The notes under the pieces are model-generated. The model worked only from the letters and a program-made list of their open reading frames with translations. It was not told where the DNA came from and searched no databases. The position numbers and the translations under genes are program-made. This document shows positions 42,904-52,123 of a stretch of 64,000 nucleotides of DNA, piece by piece. The DNA comes from Neisseria elongata subsp. elongata (GTDB lineage Bacteria > Pseudomonadota > Gammaproteobacteria > Burkholderiales > Neisseriaceae): assembly GCF_900113545.1 (NCBI RefSeq), contig NZ_FOPS01000008.1:1-64000 (forward strand). Direction: 5' to 3'. The first letter of the stretch is position 1. The number at the start of each line of letters is the position of its first letter.

Positions 42904-44083
42904 AACACACGCCGACCTACCACAGCACGAACTCTTGGCAGAACGTTCTTTTTGGCACTCTCTGGATGCTAGAGACTGGCTGTTTGCCGCCCTGATCCCG
43001 CTCATTGCCGCCTTCGTGCAATACACCCTGCCGCACAAAATGGATGTATACGAAGTCGTTATCCTCTGGTCGAGCGTAATCTGCACCGTCAGCCTGGGCT
43101 GGTTTTTCAAACCCATGCGCTGGTTCGTCCCGCTCTCGCTGGCACTGGCCTACGGCGGCGTATCCCTCTATGCAGGAAACTTCGGCAACAACGATAAATT
43201 CCTCCTGCGCTACTTCCTCAGCAGCCAGTCGGCGATTATGTGGCAATGCGCAATGATTTTTGCCGCCCTATTCGCCTACGCATGCGGCTCCCTGTTGGCT
43301 GCACACAAAAAAAGCCAAACCAATACCCTTCTCGGCATGGGTACCGCCTTCGGTTGGATCTCCGCCTTGGCGGGCTTTACCGGCCTCCTGGTTCGCTGGC
43401 ACGAAAGCTACCTGTTGTTGGGCGATGCCGGCCATATCCCGGTTTCCAACCTCTATGAAGTCTTCATCCTTTTCCTCGTCATCAGCTCATTGATGTACTG
43501 GTATTACGAAACCCGTTTTACCGTACAGCGGCTGGGCGTGTTCGTCTACACACTGATGGCCGGAATCGTCTGCTTCGTGCTGTGGTACAGCCTCGCGCGC
43601 AACGCACAACAGATTCAACCGCTGATTCCCGCCCTGCAATCGTGGTGGATGAAAATCCACGTTCCGGCCAACTTCATCGGCTACGGCGCATTCTGTATGG
43701 CCGCCATGCTCGGCGTGGCCCAGCTTATGGTCATCCGCAGCACCGAAAAAGGCAAAGCCAGCCGCCTGCCCGATTCAGCCGCCATTGAAGAAATCATGTA
43801 CAAAGCCATTGCCGTCGGCTTCCTGTTCTTTACCATCGCCACCATCCTAGGCGCACTGTGGGCGAAAGCCGCGTGGGGCGGTTATTGGAGTTGGGACCCG
43901 AAAGAAGTATGGGCACTCGTCGTCTGGCTGAACTACGCCACATGGCTGCACCTGCGGCTGGTTGTCGGCTGGCGTGGAAAAATATTGGCCTGGTGGGCGA
44001 TTATCGGCCTCTTCATCACCGCCTTCGCCTTTGTCGGCGTCAACATGTTCCTCAGCGGCCTGCACTCCTACGGGGGACTGTAA
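42878..44083 (+). CDS. ccsA: cytochrome c biogenesis heme exporter/lyase CcsA
   Basis: A 401-residue membrane protein with about eight to ten helices. The tryptophan-rich WGGYWSWDPKEVWALVVWLNY heme-handling motif, flanked by conserved histidines (WMKIHVPANFIGYGAF, WLHLRLVVGWRG, RWHESYLLLGD), is diagnostic of CcsA/CcmF-type heme-handling proteins. It acts with CcsB as the System II cytochrome c synthetase. Its start overlaps ccsB; GAGGAT lies upstream. ATG 42881 is an equally good alternative. Confidence 0.93.
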   Translation: MMQTTDNTKTHADLPQHELLAERSFWHSLDARDWLFAALIPLIAAFVQYTLPHKMDVYEVVILWSSVICTVSLGWFFKPMRWFVPLSLALAYGGVSLYAGNFGNNDKFLLRYFLSSQSAIMWQCAMIFAALFAYACGSLLAAHKKSQTNTLLGMGTAFGWISALAGFTGLLVRWHESYLLLGDAGHIPVSNLYEVFILFLVISSLMYWYYETRFTVQRLGVFVYTLMAGIVCFVLWYSLARNAQQIQPLIPALQSWWMKIHVPANFIGYGAFCMAAMLGVAQLMVIRSTEKGKASRLPDSAAIEEIMYKAIAVGFLFFTIATILGALWAKAAWGGYWSWDPKEVWALVVWLNYATWLHLRLVVGWRGKILAWWAIIGLFITAFAFVGVNMFLSGLHSYGGL

Positions 44084-44401
44084 TCCAACAAAAAGGCCGT
44101 CTGAAAACGCAGTTATGCAACGTCTGAAGTCTTTAAGACTGACACCGTCATCATCAGATTTTAAATACTGTTGAAACATTTTCAGACGACCTCCAAACCA
44201 CACATCCATCAGCACACACCTGCAGCCCGACCCGACAAACACACCATCCTGCTGATAAGGCCGTCTGAAACGAAGTACCGAACAGTGCCGAGCTTCTGCA
44301 AAGCTCAAACAGAGTTGGAAGATGCAGAATTTCTGCACAGCCAACACAAAGCTTCCTAAAAACAAGCTCCTACCAAACTGCAGCACAGCCCCGCCCTACC
44401 T

Positions 44402-44508
44402 TATAGTGGATTAAATTTAAATCAGGACAAGGCGACGAAGCCGCAGACAGTACAGATAGTACGGCAAGGCGAGGCAACGCCGTACTGGTTTAAATTTAAT
44501 CCACTATA
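44402..44508. mobile_element. Correia repeat-enclosed element (CREE)
   Basis: A 107-bp element bounded by the inverted termini TATAGTGGATTAAATTTAAA and its inverse, with the typical internal GGCAAGGCGAGGCAACGCCGT. Such miniature elements target TA and are specific to Neisseria. It lies in the 470-nt gap between ccsA and the Nif3 gene. The rest of that gap (44084-44401) holds single DUS copies (one of mucDUS type at about 44180) and no gene. Correia ends can carry promoters and integration-host-factor sites. Confidence 0.95.
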
Positions 44509-44553
44509 TTTTCAGACGGCCTCCAACCACGCCAACCCGCAAAAGGAAACATC

Positions 44554-45303
44554 ATGACAACCTGCCGCGAAATCCTTGCCTGGTGCGACGACATCCTGCA
44601 AACCGCCCAATTTAAAGACTATGCGCCCAACGGCCTCCAAGTCGAAGGTGCGGAAAAAATTGAAAAAATCGTTGCCGCCGTTACCGCCAGCCGTGCCGCC
44701 GTCGAATGTGCCGCACAACAAGGCGCACAACTGCTGCTCGTCCACCACGGCATGTTCTGGAAAAGCGAACCCGCCACCATCACCGGCTGGAAAAAGCAAC
44801 GCATCGCCACCCTCCTGCACCACAACATCAACATGGCCGGCTACCACCTGTCTCTCGACGCCCACCCCGAACTCGGCAACAACGCCCAACTGGCCAAACT
44901 GATGGACTGGCAAACAGATTACACCTGCGGCGAGCAAAACCTACTGAACATAGGCCGTCTGAAAACCCCGAAAACCGTTTCCGAACTGACTGCCGAAATC
45001 GCCCAAAAACTCGGCCGCACCCCCACCGTCGTCGGCAATCCGCAACAAACCGTTAGCCGTGCCGCATGGTGCACCGGCGGCGCACAGGGATTTTTTCAGA
45101 CGGCCATAGACGAAGGCGCCGAAGTTTACGTCACCGGCGAAATTTCCGAAGCGCAATACCACCTTGCCAACGAAACCGGCACAGTTTTCATCTCCGCAGG
45201 CCACCATGCCACAGAACGCTATGGCATACAGGCACTTGCCCGTGCCCTGCAACAGAAATTCGGCACGGAAATTTACTTTTTTGACGAACAAAATCCTGCT
45301 TAA
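44554..45303 (+). CDS. Nif3-like dinuclear metal-centre protein (YbgI/GTP cyclohydrolase I type 2 family)
   Basis: A 249-residue cytoplasmic protein. The metal ligands lie in [10 protein letters not shown] (two His), [13 protein letters not shown] and, near the end, [13 protein letters not shown] with a following Glu. NGLQVEG near the N-terminus is another family mark. Members form toroidal hexamers with a dinuclear metal site; a GTP cyclohydrolase activity has been reported for one member, but the general role is not settled. A DUS in the coding region translates as FFQTAID. AAAGGA precedes the ATG. Confidence 0.87.
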   Translation: MTTCREILAWCDDILQTAQFKDYAPNGLQVEGAEKIEKIVAAVTASRAAVECAAQQGAQLLLVHHGMFWKSEPATITGWKKQRIATLLHHNINMAGYHLSLDAHPELGNNAQLAKLMDWQTDYTCGEQNLLNIGRLKTPKTVSELTAEIAQKLGRTPTVVGNPQQTVSRAAWCTGGAQGFFQTAIDEGAEVYVTGEISEAQYHLANETGTVFISAGHHATERYGIQALARALQQKFGTEIYFFDEQNPA

Positions 45304-45426
45304 AATCAAAAAAGACTTCAAAAATTTACCTTATTTTAAATACTACTTTAAGCAACCCTACGAATTCAGGTAGAATTACGGAGTTTAATGGCTCGGTATT
45401 TTCAAAATCTTAGGATGACTGAAATA

Positions 45427-46011
45427 ATGGATAATCATGAAATCAATCAAGGCCGCCGCCGCTTCCTCGTGCTGGCAACAGCAGGAGCGGGCGGATTGGC
45501 CGCCGCAGGCGTGGCTGCGCCTTTCGTCGCCAGCTGGTTTCCGTCGGAAAAGGCTAAGGCCGCCGGCGCACCTATAGAAATCGACGTTAGCAAAATCGAA
45601 TCCGGACAAATGCTGACTGCCGAATGGCAAGGCAAACCGATTTGGGTGGTAAACCGCACGGATCAACAACTCAAAGACCTGAAAGGACTGAGCGGCGTCT
45701 TGACCGACCCAAACTCCGAGGTCAACCACCAGCCGGAAGACTGCAAAAACGAGACCCGCTCAATCAAACCGAACGTCTTGGTCGCCATCGGCATCTGCAC
45801 CCACTTGGGCTGTTCGCCGACTTACCGCCCGGACATCGCTCCGGCAGATTTGGGTGCAGAGTGGAAAGGCGGCTTCTTCTGCCCGTGCCACGGCTCCAAA
45901 TTCGACATTGCCGGACGCGTTTACGCCGGTGCGCCCGCCCCAACCAATCTGGTTATTCCTCCCCATAAATACCTAAGCGACACCACCATACAGGTCGGCG
46001 ACGAAACATAA
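45427..46011 (+). CDS. petA: ubiquinol-cytochrome c reductase Rieske iron-sulfur subunit
   Basis: A 194-residue subunit of the cytochrome bc1 complex. A twin-arginine-like N-terminus (GRRRFLVLATAGAGG) precedes the membrane anchor, as expected for Tat-inserted Rieske proteins. The 2Fe-2S ligands are in CTHLGC and CPCHGS. It transfers electrons from ubiquinol to cytochrome c1. ATG 45427 is chosen, with AGGATG upstream. The petB gene follows after 15 nt, then petC. Confidence 0.94.
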   Translation: MDNHEINQGRRRFLVLATAGAGGLAAAGVAAPFVASWFPSEKAKAAGAPIEIDVSKIESGQMLTAEWQGKPIWVVNRTDQQLKDLKGLSGVLTDPNSEVNHQPEDCKNETRSIKPNVLVAIGICTHLGCSPTYRPDIAPADLGAEWKGGFFCPCHGSKFDIAGRVYAGAPAPTNLVIPPHKYLSDTTIQVGDET

Positions 46012-46026
46012 AAAGGGACTTAAATT

Positions 46027-47376
46027 ATGGCAAACCAAACCAATAGCAAAGCAAAGGCATTGTTGGACTGGGTGGACGCCCGTTTCCCTTTGTCCAAAAT
46101 GTGGCGCGACCACCTGTCTGAATACTACGCGCCGAAAAACTTCAACTTCTGGTACTTCTTCGGCTCACTGGCACTTTTGGTGTTGGTGATTCAGATTGTC
46201 AGCGGGATTTTCCTCGTCATGAATTTCAAACCCGACGGCAATCTGAACCAATACAACCTGCCGGCTGCGTTTACCGCCGTCGAATACATCATGCGCGACG
46301 TATCGGGCGGCTGGATTATCCGCTATATGCACTCAACCGGTGCATCGTTCTTCTTTATCGTCGTTTATCTGCATATGTTCCGCGGCCTGATTTACGGTTC
46401 GTTTAAAAAACCGCGCGAACTGGTATGGGTATTCGGCTCGTTGATTTTCTTGGCATTGATGGCTGAAGCCTTTATGGGTTACCTGCTACCTTGGGGACAA
46501 ATGTCCTTCTGGGGTGCACAGGTGATCATCAACCTATTCTCCGCTATTCCGGTGATCGGCCAAGATTTGTCGGTTTGGATTCGTGGTGACTTTACCATTT
46601 CCGATGCCACTCTGAACCGCTTCTTCGCCCTGCACGTCATTGCCGTACCGTTGGTACTGCTCGGCTTGGTCGTAGCGCACATTATCGCCCTGCACGAAGT
46701 CGGTTCGAACAACCCTGACGGTGTGGAAATCAAAAAACTGAAAGATGAAAACGGCGTACCTTTGGACGGCATCCCGTTCCATCCGTACTACACCGTTAAA
46801 GACATCTTGGGCGTAGTGGTCTTCCTGATTGTCTTCTGTGCCGTTATGTTCTTCGCACCCGAAGGCGGCGGCTACTTCTTGGAAGCGCCGAACTTTGACC
46901 CTGCAGACCCGCTGAAAACCCCTCCCCATATTGCGCCTGTTTGGTATTTCACCCCGTTCTATGCCATTTTGCGTGCCATTCCGTCCTTTGCCGGTACGCA
47001 GATATGGGGCGTCATCGGTATGGGGGCCGCAGTCGTGCTGATTGCTCTGCTGCCGTGGCTGGATCGCTCTCCGGTAAAATCAATACGCTACCGTGGTCCG
47101 ATTTTCAAAATTGCGGTTGTCCTGTTCATTATCTCCTTTATCGGTTTAGGCATCCTCGGCGCAATGGCGGCAACTCCGTCCCGCACCTTTATTGCCCGCG
47201 CCCTATCGGCCATCTACTTCCTGTTTTTCTTAGCCATGCCGATTTACAGCAAGCTGGATCCAACCAAACCGGTTCCCGAACGTGTAACCATGAGCACAGG
47301 CAAACAAAAAGTAATGTTCTTCGTGTACACCGCCATTACATTAATCGGCGCATACCTGTTTGCAACCAATGTTTGA
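46027..47376 (+). CDS. petB: ubiquinol-cytochrome c reductase cytochrome b subunit
   Basis: A 449-residue integral membrane subunit with eight main helices and an extra C-terminal segment. The heme-ligating histidines lie in IRYMHSTGASFFFIVVYLHMFRG and FALHVIAVPLVLLGLVVAHIIALHEVG. GYLLPWGQMSFWGA and PPHIAPVWYF are Q-site motifs; PVWY replaces the mitochondrial PEWY, as in other betaproteobacteria. It is cotranscribed with petA and petC. Confidence 0.95.
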   Translation: MANQTNSKAKALLDWVDARFPLSKMWRDHLSEYYAPKNFNFWYFFGSLALLVLVIQIVSGIFLVMNFKPDGNLNQYNLPAAFTAVEYIMRDVSGGWIIRYMHSTGASFFFIVVYLHMFRGLIYGSFKKPRELVWVFGSLIFLALMAEAFMGYLLPWGQMSFWGAQVIINLFSAIPVIGQDLSVWIRGDFTISDATLNRFFALHVIAVPLVLLGLVVAHIIALHEVGSNNPDGVEIKKLKDENGVPLDGIPFHPYYTVKDILGVVVFLIVFCAVMFFAPEGGGYFLEAPNFDPADPLKTPPHIAPVWYFTPFYAILRAIPSFAGTQIWGVIGMGAAVVLIALLPWLDRSPVKSIRYRGPIFKIAVVLFIISFIGLGILGAMAATPSRTFIARALSAIYFLFFLAMPIYSKLDPTKPVPERVTMSTGKQKVMFFVYTAITLIGAYLFATNV

Positions 47377-47389
47377 TGAGGGCAGCAAA

Positions 47390-48175
47390 ATGAAAAATAC
47401 ATTGAAAAAATGGATTGTTGCCTTTGCCTTGGCAACCCCTATGGCTTTAGCCGGCGCAAGCGGCGACCACCACTACGAAAAAGTCGATATCGATTTGGGT
47501 AACCAAGTCAGCCTGCAACGCGGCGCGCAAATCTTTACCAACTACTGCCTGTCCTGCCACTCGGCAAGCAGCATGCGCTTCAACCGTCTGAAAGACATTG
47601 GTTTGACCGACGAGCAAATCAAGAAAAACATGATGTTCACCACTGACAAAGTAGGTGATGTGATGCATGCCGCCATGACTCCGGCAGACGGAAAAAAATG
47701 GTTTGGTGCGGCACCTCCCGATTTGTCGCTGATTGCCCGTTCGCGTGGTGCTGACTACCTGTATGCCTACATGCGCGGTTTCTATAAAGACCCAACCCGT
47801 CCTACCGGCTGGAACAATACTGCGTTTAATAAAGTAGGTATGCCGCATCCGCTGTGGCAGCAACAAGGCGTGCAAGCTGTCGAGCTGGATGGAAAAGGCC
47901 AACCCGTTATGGTAAAAGACGAACACGGCCAAGATGTTCCGAAACTGTATTGGGAATCCACCGGTTCCATGACACGCAAAACACCGGACGGCAAAGTCAT
48001 TACCAAAGAATATGATGACTACGCCCGCGATTTGGTGGCCTTCATGGTTTACATGGGTGAACCTGCACAAGTAGAGCGCAAACAAATCGGCTATGCCGTC
48101 TTGATCTTCTTGTTCGCGGTAATGCTGCCGCTGGCCTACTTCCTGAAAAAAGAATACTGGAAAGACGTTCACTAA
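47390..48175 (+). CDS. petC: ubiquinol-cytochrome c reductase cytochrome c1
   Basis: A 261-residue periplasmic cytochrome with a signal peptide (ending MALAGAS) and a C-terminal membrane anchor (IGYAVLIFLFAVMLPLAYFLKKEYW). The heme motif is CLSCH (about 55-59), and the sixth ligand methionine is in the later GSMTRKTPDG or nearby DYARDLVAFMVYMGEP region. GAGGGC precedes ATG 47390. It ends the petABC operon, with a strong intrinsic terminator. Confidence 0.94.
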   Translation: MKNTLKKWIVAFALATPMALAGASGDHHYEKVDIDLGNQVSLQRGAQIFTNYCLSCHSASSMRFNRLKDIGLTDEQIKKNMMFTTDKVGDVMHAAMTPADGKKWFGAAPPDLSLIARSRGADYLYAYMRGFYKDPTRPTGWNNTAFNKVGMPHPLWQQQGVQAVELDGKGQPVMVKDEHGQDVPKLYWESTGSMTRKTPDGKVITKEYDDYARDLVAFMVYMGEPAQVERKQIGYAVLIFLFAVMLPLAYFLKKEYWKDVH

Positions 48176-48192
48176 CCTGTCTGACCAAATTC

Positions 48193-48220
48193 AAGCGGAG
48201 GAGATTCCTCCGCTTTTTTG
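48193..48220 (+). terminator. intrinsic terminator of petABC
   Basis: AAGCGGAGGA-GAT-TCCTCCGCTT, a perfect 10-bp stem followed by a T-run; not DUS-based. Confidence 0.93.
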
Positions 48221-48357
48221 TTTTTCCTCAATAAAACATCATGATACAACGAATTTGTGGTATTTTCAGACGGCCTTGTGTATCATTCTCTTAATTTTCA
48301 AACACATCATATCTGCCTTGGCAGATATTTCTTTTCAATTCAGTCGGAGTAATCCTT

Positions 48358-48963
48358 ATGATGATTTTGTATTCGGGCATTACCTGCCCGTTCAGCCACC
48401 GCTGCCGCTTCGTCCTATATGAAAAAGGGATGGATTTTGAAATTAAAGACGTGGATATTTTCAACAAACCTGAAGATTTGGCCGTTATGAATCCGTATAA
48501 CCAAGTACCTGTTTTGGTAGAGCGCGATTTGATACTGCACGAATCCAACATCATTAACGAATACATAGACGAACGCTTCCCCCATCCCCAGCTGATGCCG
48601 GGCGACCCCGTTCAACGCGGTCGCGGTCGTTTGGTGCTCTACCGCCTGGAACGCGAATTGTTCAGCCATGTGCAAGTTTTGGAAGCACCGGAATCTACAT
48701 CCAAAGAACAAGCCAAAGCACGCGAAGCCATTTCCCAAGGCCTGACCATGCTGGCACCTGCATTTTCCAAACACAAATACATCATGGGCGACGACTTTTC
48801 CATGATTGATGTCGCCATTGCCCCGCTCCTGTGGCGTTTGGATCATTACGACATCAAATTAGGGAAAAACGCTGCACCGCTGCTCAAATACGCCGAACGC
48901 CTGTTCCAGCGCGAAGCCTTTATCGAAGCACTGACACCGGCTGAAAAAGCCATGCGCCGCTAA
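48358..48963 (+). CDS. sspA: stringent starvation protein A
   Basis: A 201-residue glutathione-S-transferase-fold protein that binds RNA polymerase and alters transcription in stress or starvation. The thioredoxin-like N-terminus has GITCPFSHRCRFVLYEKGMDFE and NPYNQVPVLVERDLILHESNIINEYIDERFPHP; the C-terminal helical domain follows. These match SspA closely. Two adjacent ATG codons exist (48358, 48361). sspB follows after 24 nt, as in many proteobacteria. Confidence 0.94.
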   Translation: MMILYSGITCPFSHRCRFVLYEKGMDFEIKDVDIFNKPEDLAVMNPYNQVPVLVERDLILHESNIINEYIDERFPHPQLMPGDPVQRGRGRLVLYRLERELFSHVQVLEAPESTSKEQAKAREAISQGLTMLAPAFSKHKYIMGDDFSMIDVAIAPLLWRLDHYDIKLGKNAAPLLKYAERLFQREAFIEALTPAEKAMRR

Positions 48964-48987
48964 AATATCATCGAGGGGAAACAACGA

Positions 48988-49416
48988 ATGAACAGCAGCA
49001 CCAAACCTTACCTGCTCCGTGCCCTGTACGAATGGTGCAACGACAACGGCTACACCGCGCACATTGTTGCCTGGGTAAACGAACATACCCGCGTACCGAT
49101 GCAATATGTGCGCGACAACGAAATCATGTTGAATATCGGGCCGAATGCCGCACACAATCTGAGCATCGACAACGAATGGGTAAATTTTTCCGCCCGCTTT
49201 GCCGGTGTAGCGCACGAAATCTGGATTCCTGTCGGCCACATCTCCAGCCTGTTTGCCCGCGAAACCGGCGAAGGCATGGGTTTTGAAATAGAACCCTACC
49301 AACCCTCAACCGAAACCTCGGGCGAAATGGAAACGAAAACGGAAGAAAAAAGGCCGTCTGAAAAACCGGAAAACGGCACGGCAGAAAAGAAAAAGGTTTT
49401 GAAGTTCGTCAAATAA
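48988..49416 (+). CDS. sspB: ClpXP protease specificity-enhancing factor SspB
   Basis: A 142-residue adaptor that tethers ssrA-tagged proteins to ClpX. The substrate-binding domain (about 1-105: KPYLLRALYEWCNDNGYTAHI, IMLNIGPNAAHNLSIDN, FSARFAGVAHEIWIPVGHI) is followed by a flexible tail and the ClpX-docking C-terminus KKVLKFVK. The tail includes a translated DUS (KRPSEKPEN), a neat example of an uptake sequence accommodated in a linker. Confidence 0.94.
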   Translation: MNSSTKPYLLRALYEWCNDNGYTAHIVAWVNEHTRVPMQYVRDNEIMLNIGPNAAHNLSIDNEWVNFSARFAGVAHEIWIPVGHISSLFARETGEGMGFEIEPYQPSTETSGEMETKTEEKRPSEKPENGTAEKKKVLKFVK

Positions 49417-49431
49417 CCGCCGGCTCACGGC

Positions 49432-49465
49432 AGGCCGTCTGAAAGCACGTCCTTTCAGACGGCCT
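49432..49465 (+). terminator. DUS inverted-pair terminator of sspAB
   Basis: AGGCCGTCTGAAAG and CTTTCAGACGGCCT with a 6-nt loop, 15 nt after the sspB stop. Confidence 0.8.
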
Positions 49466-49509
49466 CATCCGTATTAACCGGCATCACAGTTCGAATGTAA
49501 GGAAACACA

Positions 49510-50487
49510 ATGACTCCCGAACCCAATATCGGCTCTCCGCTGTTTTACGGCGTATTCTTTATCGCCGTCCTCATCATGATCGGCATAGACATGTTGTCGC
49601 TAAAAAAAACCGGCGCACACAAAGTCAGCACCAAAGAAGCCCTGCTCTGGTCAGCCATTTGGATTGCCGTATCCTGCGCCTTCGCAGGCTGGCTGTATTG
49701 GGAAATCAGCAGCAACCCCGCCTATGGCCACAATATCGCCAAAACCAAAGTAATGGAATATTTCACCGGCTACGTTTTGGAAAAATCGCTGGCTGTAGAT
49801 AACCTTTTTGTCTTCCTGATGATTTTTTCCTACTTCAAAGTACCGCCCCAATATCAGCACCGGGTATTGTTATACGGCGTATTCGGAGCCATCGTCCTGC
49901 GTGCGGTTATGATTTTTATCGGCGCGGTACTGGTCAGCCGTTTCGAATGGATATTGTATATTTTCGGCGCATTCCTGCTCTACACAGGCATCAAAATGGT
50001 CAAACAGGGCGGCGATGAGGAAGGCGAAGACCTGTCGCAAAATAAAGTCCTGCAATGGTTGCAAAAGCATATCCGCGTCGGCAAATCATTGAACGGTGAA
50101 AAATTCTTCACTGTGGAAAACGGCAAGCGTGTTGCCAGCCCGCTGCTGATGGTGCTGATTATGGTCGAACTGAGTGATGTCATATTCGCCGTCGACAGTA
50201 TTCCGGCCATTTTTGCCGTTACCACCGACCCGTTCATCGTCCTCACCTCCAACATCTTCGCCATCCTCGGCTTGCGCGCGATGTATTTCCTGCTGGCAGA
50301 CATGGCCGACCGCTTCGTATTCCTGAACTACGGCTTGGCATTCGTCTTGAGCTTCATCGGCATCAAGATGCTGATTATTCATTGGATTCCCATTCCTGTT
50401 ACCATCTCGTTGGCAGTCGTCTTCGGCGCACTTGGCGCATCCATCCTCACCTCGCTGGTATACAGCCGGAAAATGGAACGCCGCTGA
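49510..50487 (+). CDS. TerC/Alx-family membrane protein
   Basis: A 325-residue inner-membrane protein with about nine helices. EYFTGYVLEKSLAVDNLFVFLMIF, VLIMVELSDVIFAVDSIPAIFAVT and DPFIVLTSNIFAILGLRAMYFLL hold the conserved acidic residues (E/D in membrane helices) of the TerC family. E. coli Alx of this family is induced at high pH and takes part in manganese homeostasis. A riboswitch-type leader such as the one of alx/mntP is not obvious here: only about 45 nt separate the start from the previous terminator. Confidence 0.88.
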   Translation: MTPEPNIGSPLFYGVFFIAVLIMIGIDMLSLKKTGAHKVSTKEALLWSAIWIAVSCAFAGWLYWEISSNPAYGHNIAKTKVMEYFTGYVLEKSLAVDNLFVFLMIFSYFKVPPQYQHRVLLYGVFGAIVLRAVMIFIGAVLVSRFEWILYIFGAFLLYTGIKMVKQGGDEEGEDLSQNKVLQWLQKHIRVGKSLNGEKFFTVENGKRVASPLLMVLIMVELSDVIFAVDSIPAIFAVTTDPFIVLTSNIFAILGLRAMYFLLADMADRFVFLNYGLAFVLSFIGIKMLIIHWIPIPVTISLAVVFGALGASILTSLVYSRKMERR

Positions 50488-50516
50488 TAATGTGCTACCG
50501 CCATTAAAATACAGAA

Positions 50517-50548
50517 AGGCCGTCTGAAAATATCTTTTCAGACGGCCT
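50517..50548. terminator. bidirectional DUS inverted-pair terminator
   Basis: AGGCCGTCTGAAAA-TATC-TTTTCAGACGGCCT between the convergent TerC and hemerythrin genes. Confidence 0.85.
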
Positions 50549-50564
50549 CAAATTTTAAAACAGC

Positions 50565-50972
50565 TTACAGACCCAGTTTTTCTTTCACATGTTTCACATA
50601 GCCGTGGTCGTTGCGGCGGATATGCAGGAACAACCAAGTTTCCAACAAATCCATCATTTCCTGACCGACATCGTCGCCGTTATCGAAACGGCCTTTGAAT
50701 GTTTTCACTTTATTAACGAAATTTTCATGCACGCGGTGATGGGCATCCAGCAGGGGATATTCTGCCATTTCCAACAAGCTTTCCTCATCGGAGAAGTGCT
50801 GTACGGTATATTCAATTAAATGGTCCAAAGCCACGCCCATTCCTTCACGGTCATTTGCAACATGGGCATCATGCATCTCATTGATATACTGAACCAAAAT
50901 TTTGTGCTGTTCATCCACCTGTTCGATGCCGGTGTCCAAATCGGAAGTCCAATGCAAGAAAGTATCTGCCAT
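50565..50972 (-). CDS. bacteriohemerythrin
   Basis: A 135-residue four-helix-bundle protein with a non-heme di-iron site that binds O2. The ligands are laid out as in hemerythrins: DEQHKILVQYINEMHDA (His, after the usual LDTGIEQVDEQH), HFSDEESLL (His, Glu), DAHHRVHENF (two His) and WLFLHIRRNDHGY (His, Asp). It may store or deliver oxygen or detoxify NO. A single gene; the upstream region has an FNR-like box. Confidence 0.93.
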   Translation of the reverse strand: MADTFLHWTSDLDTGIEQVDEQHKILVQYINEMHDAHVANDREGMGVALDHLIEYTVQHFSDEESLLEMAEYPLLDAHHRVHENFVNKVKTFKGRFDNGDDVGQEMMDLLETWLFLHIRRNDHGYVKHVKEKLGL

Positions 50973-51072
50973 TTTTAATTCCCTTCATGTGTCTATAAAA
51001 ATTGAATTATAGGGTTTTCCGTGTAAAGAACAGACAACATTTGCATAATTAAGTTAGAAATTCACTCAAATT

Positions 51073-51086
51073 TTGACTTTTATCAA
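51073..51086 (-). promoter_or_regulatory. FNR-box-like site upstream of bacteriohemerythrin
   Basis: TTGAC-TTTT-ATCAA on the plus strand (inverse TTGAT-AAAA-GTCAA) matches the FNR consensus TTGAT-N4-ATCAA at 9 of 10 positions. If centred at -41.5, transcription would start near 51038, with an AT-rich -10 (TAATTAT) at about 51044-51050. That is the classical activating geometry for the leftward hemerythrin gene. The site overlaps the 3' end of nnrD. Confidence 0.5.
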
Positions 51087-51982
51087 ACACTTAGTTGTAA
51101 TTTATTCTCAATCGTCTGATTGCGCAGCCAGCGGGCAGCCGGCGCGATTTCACCTGCCAGCAAACCGATTTCCCCCGCGCCGGACGCACGCAATACATCC
51201 GCCGCCGCACCGTGCAACCATACGCCGCCGCAGGCCGCCTGAAACGGCTCGATTCCCTGCGCCAGCAGGCTGCCGATGATGCCGCTTAACACGTCGCCGC
51301 TCCCCGCCGTGGCCAACCCCGCATTGCCGCTCAGGTTTTCATACAACATCCCGTTACCGCCGCACACGAGGGAACGATGCCCCTTCAGCACCACCACGGC
51401 ACGGAAGCGTTCGGCCAGCCGCCGCACCGCCGTTTCCCGGTCGGACTGCACGACGCTTGTCTCCGTACCGAGCAGGCGCGCGGCTTCAGCCGGATGCGGC
51501 GTCAGGACCAACTGCGGATACAGCACGGCTTCGGCGGCCAATGCCTCATCATGCGCCAGCAGATTCAGCGCGTCCGCATCCAGCAGCAACGGCGTATCGG
51601 AGGCCGTCTGAAAAACCGCCCGCAGCAACTGCGCCGCCTCCGCAGCGCAACCCAAACCGCACCCGGCCACGCGTGCCGACAAATCCGTCCGTTTAAGCAA
51701 TGCCGACGCGGTATCCAGCATGATTTCGGGATAGGCGGCAATCAGCGGCATGGGCAAAACAGGCTGATGAAAACCGGCCCACACCTTGCCGCAACCGAGC
51801 ATCAAGGCGGAAGACGATGCCAATACCACCGCCCCGCTCATACCCGCCGCACCGCCCAACACGGCCAGCGTGCCGAACGTGCCTTTGTGACTGTCAGCCT
51901 GTCGCGGGCGGAATATTTGCGGAAACCGTTGTACGGCCTCCTCAAGCGGGAAACCTTCGGGCAATCGGTAAAAAACGTTCAT
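51083..51982 (-). CDS. nnrD: ADP-dependent NAD(P)H-hydrate dehydratase
   Basis: A 299-residue carbohydrate-kinase-fold enzyme that repairs hydrated NAD(P)H, using ADP. It carries KGTFGTLAVLGGAAGMSGAVVLA, LLLDADALNLLA, LVLTPHPAEAARLLG, VVVLKGHRSLV and AGLATAGSGDVLSGIIGSLLAQG, the family motifs. The fused epimerase half (NnrE) of the E. coli bifunctional protein is not present. ATG 51982 has AGGAG at proper spacing; an ATG 6 nt earlier is too close to it. Confidence 0.9.
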   Translation of the reverse strand: MNVFYRLPEGFPLEEAVQRFPQIFRPRQADSHKGTFGTLAVLGGAAGMSGAVVLASSSALMLGCGKVWAGFHQPVLPMPLIAAYPEIMLDTASALLKRTDLSARVAGCGLGCAAEAAQLLRAVFQTASDTPLLLDADALNLLAHDEALAAEAVLYPQLVLTPHPAEAARLLGTETSVVQSDRETAVRRLAERFRAVVVLKGHRSLVCGGNGMLYENLSGNAGLATAGSGDVLSGIIGSLLAQGIEPFQAACGGVWLHGAAADVLRASGAGEIGLLAGEIAPAARWLRNQTIENKLQLSV

Positions 51983-52123
51983 GGCCATACTCCTTTACTT
52001 CGGATTTTCCGTTTTCAGACGGCCTTATTGTATGCTTTGTCGCCGTCGGATTTGCACCATCCGCATGAATTATTTTAATATTGGTCTTCTTTTGCCAACT
52101 TTGCCAACGGTCGAGGCCGCCCC

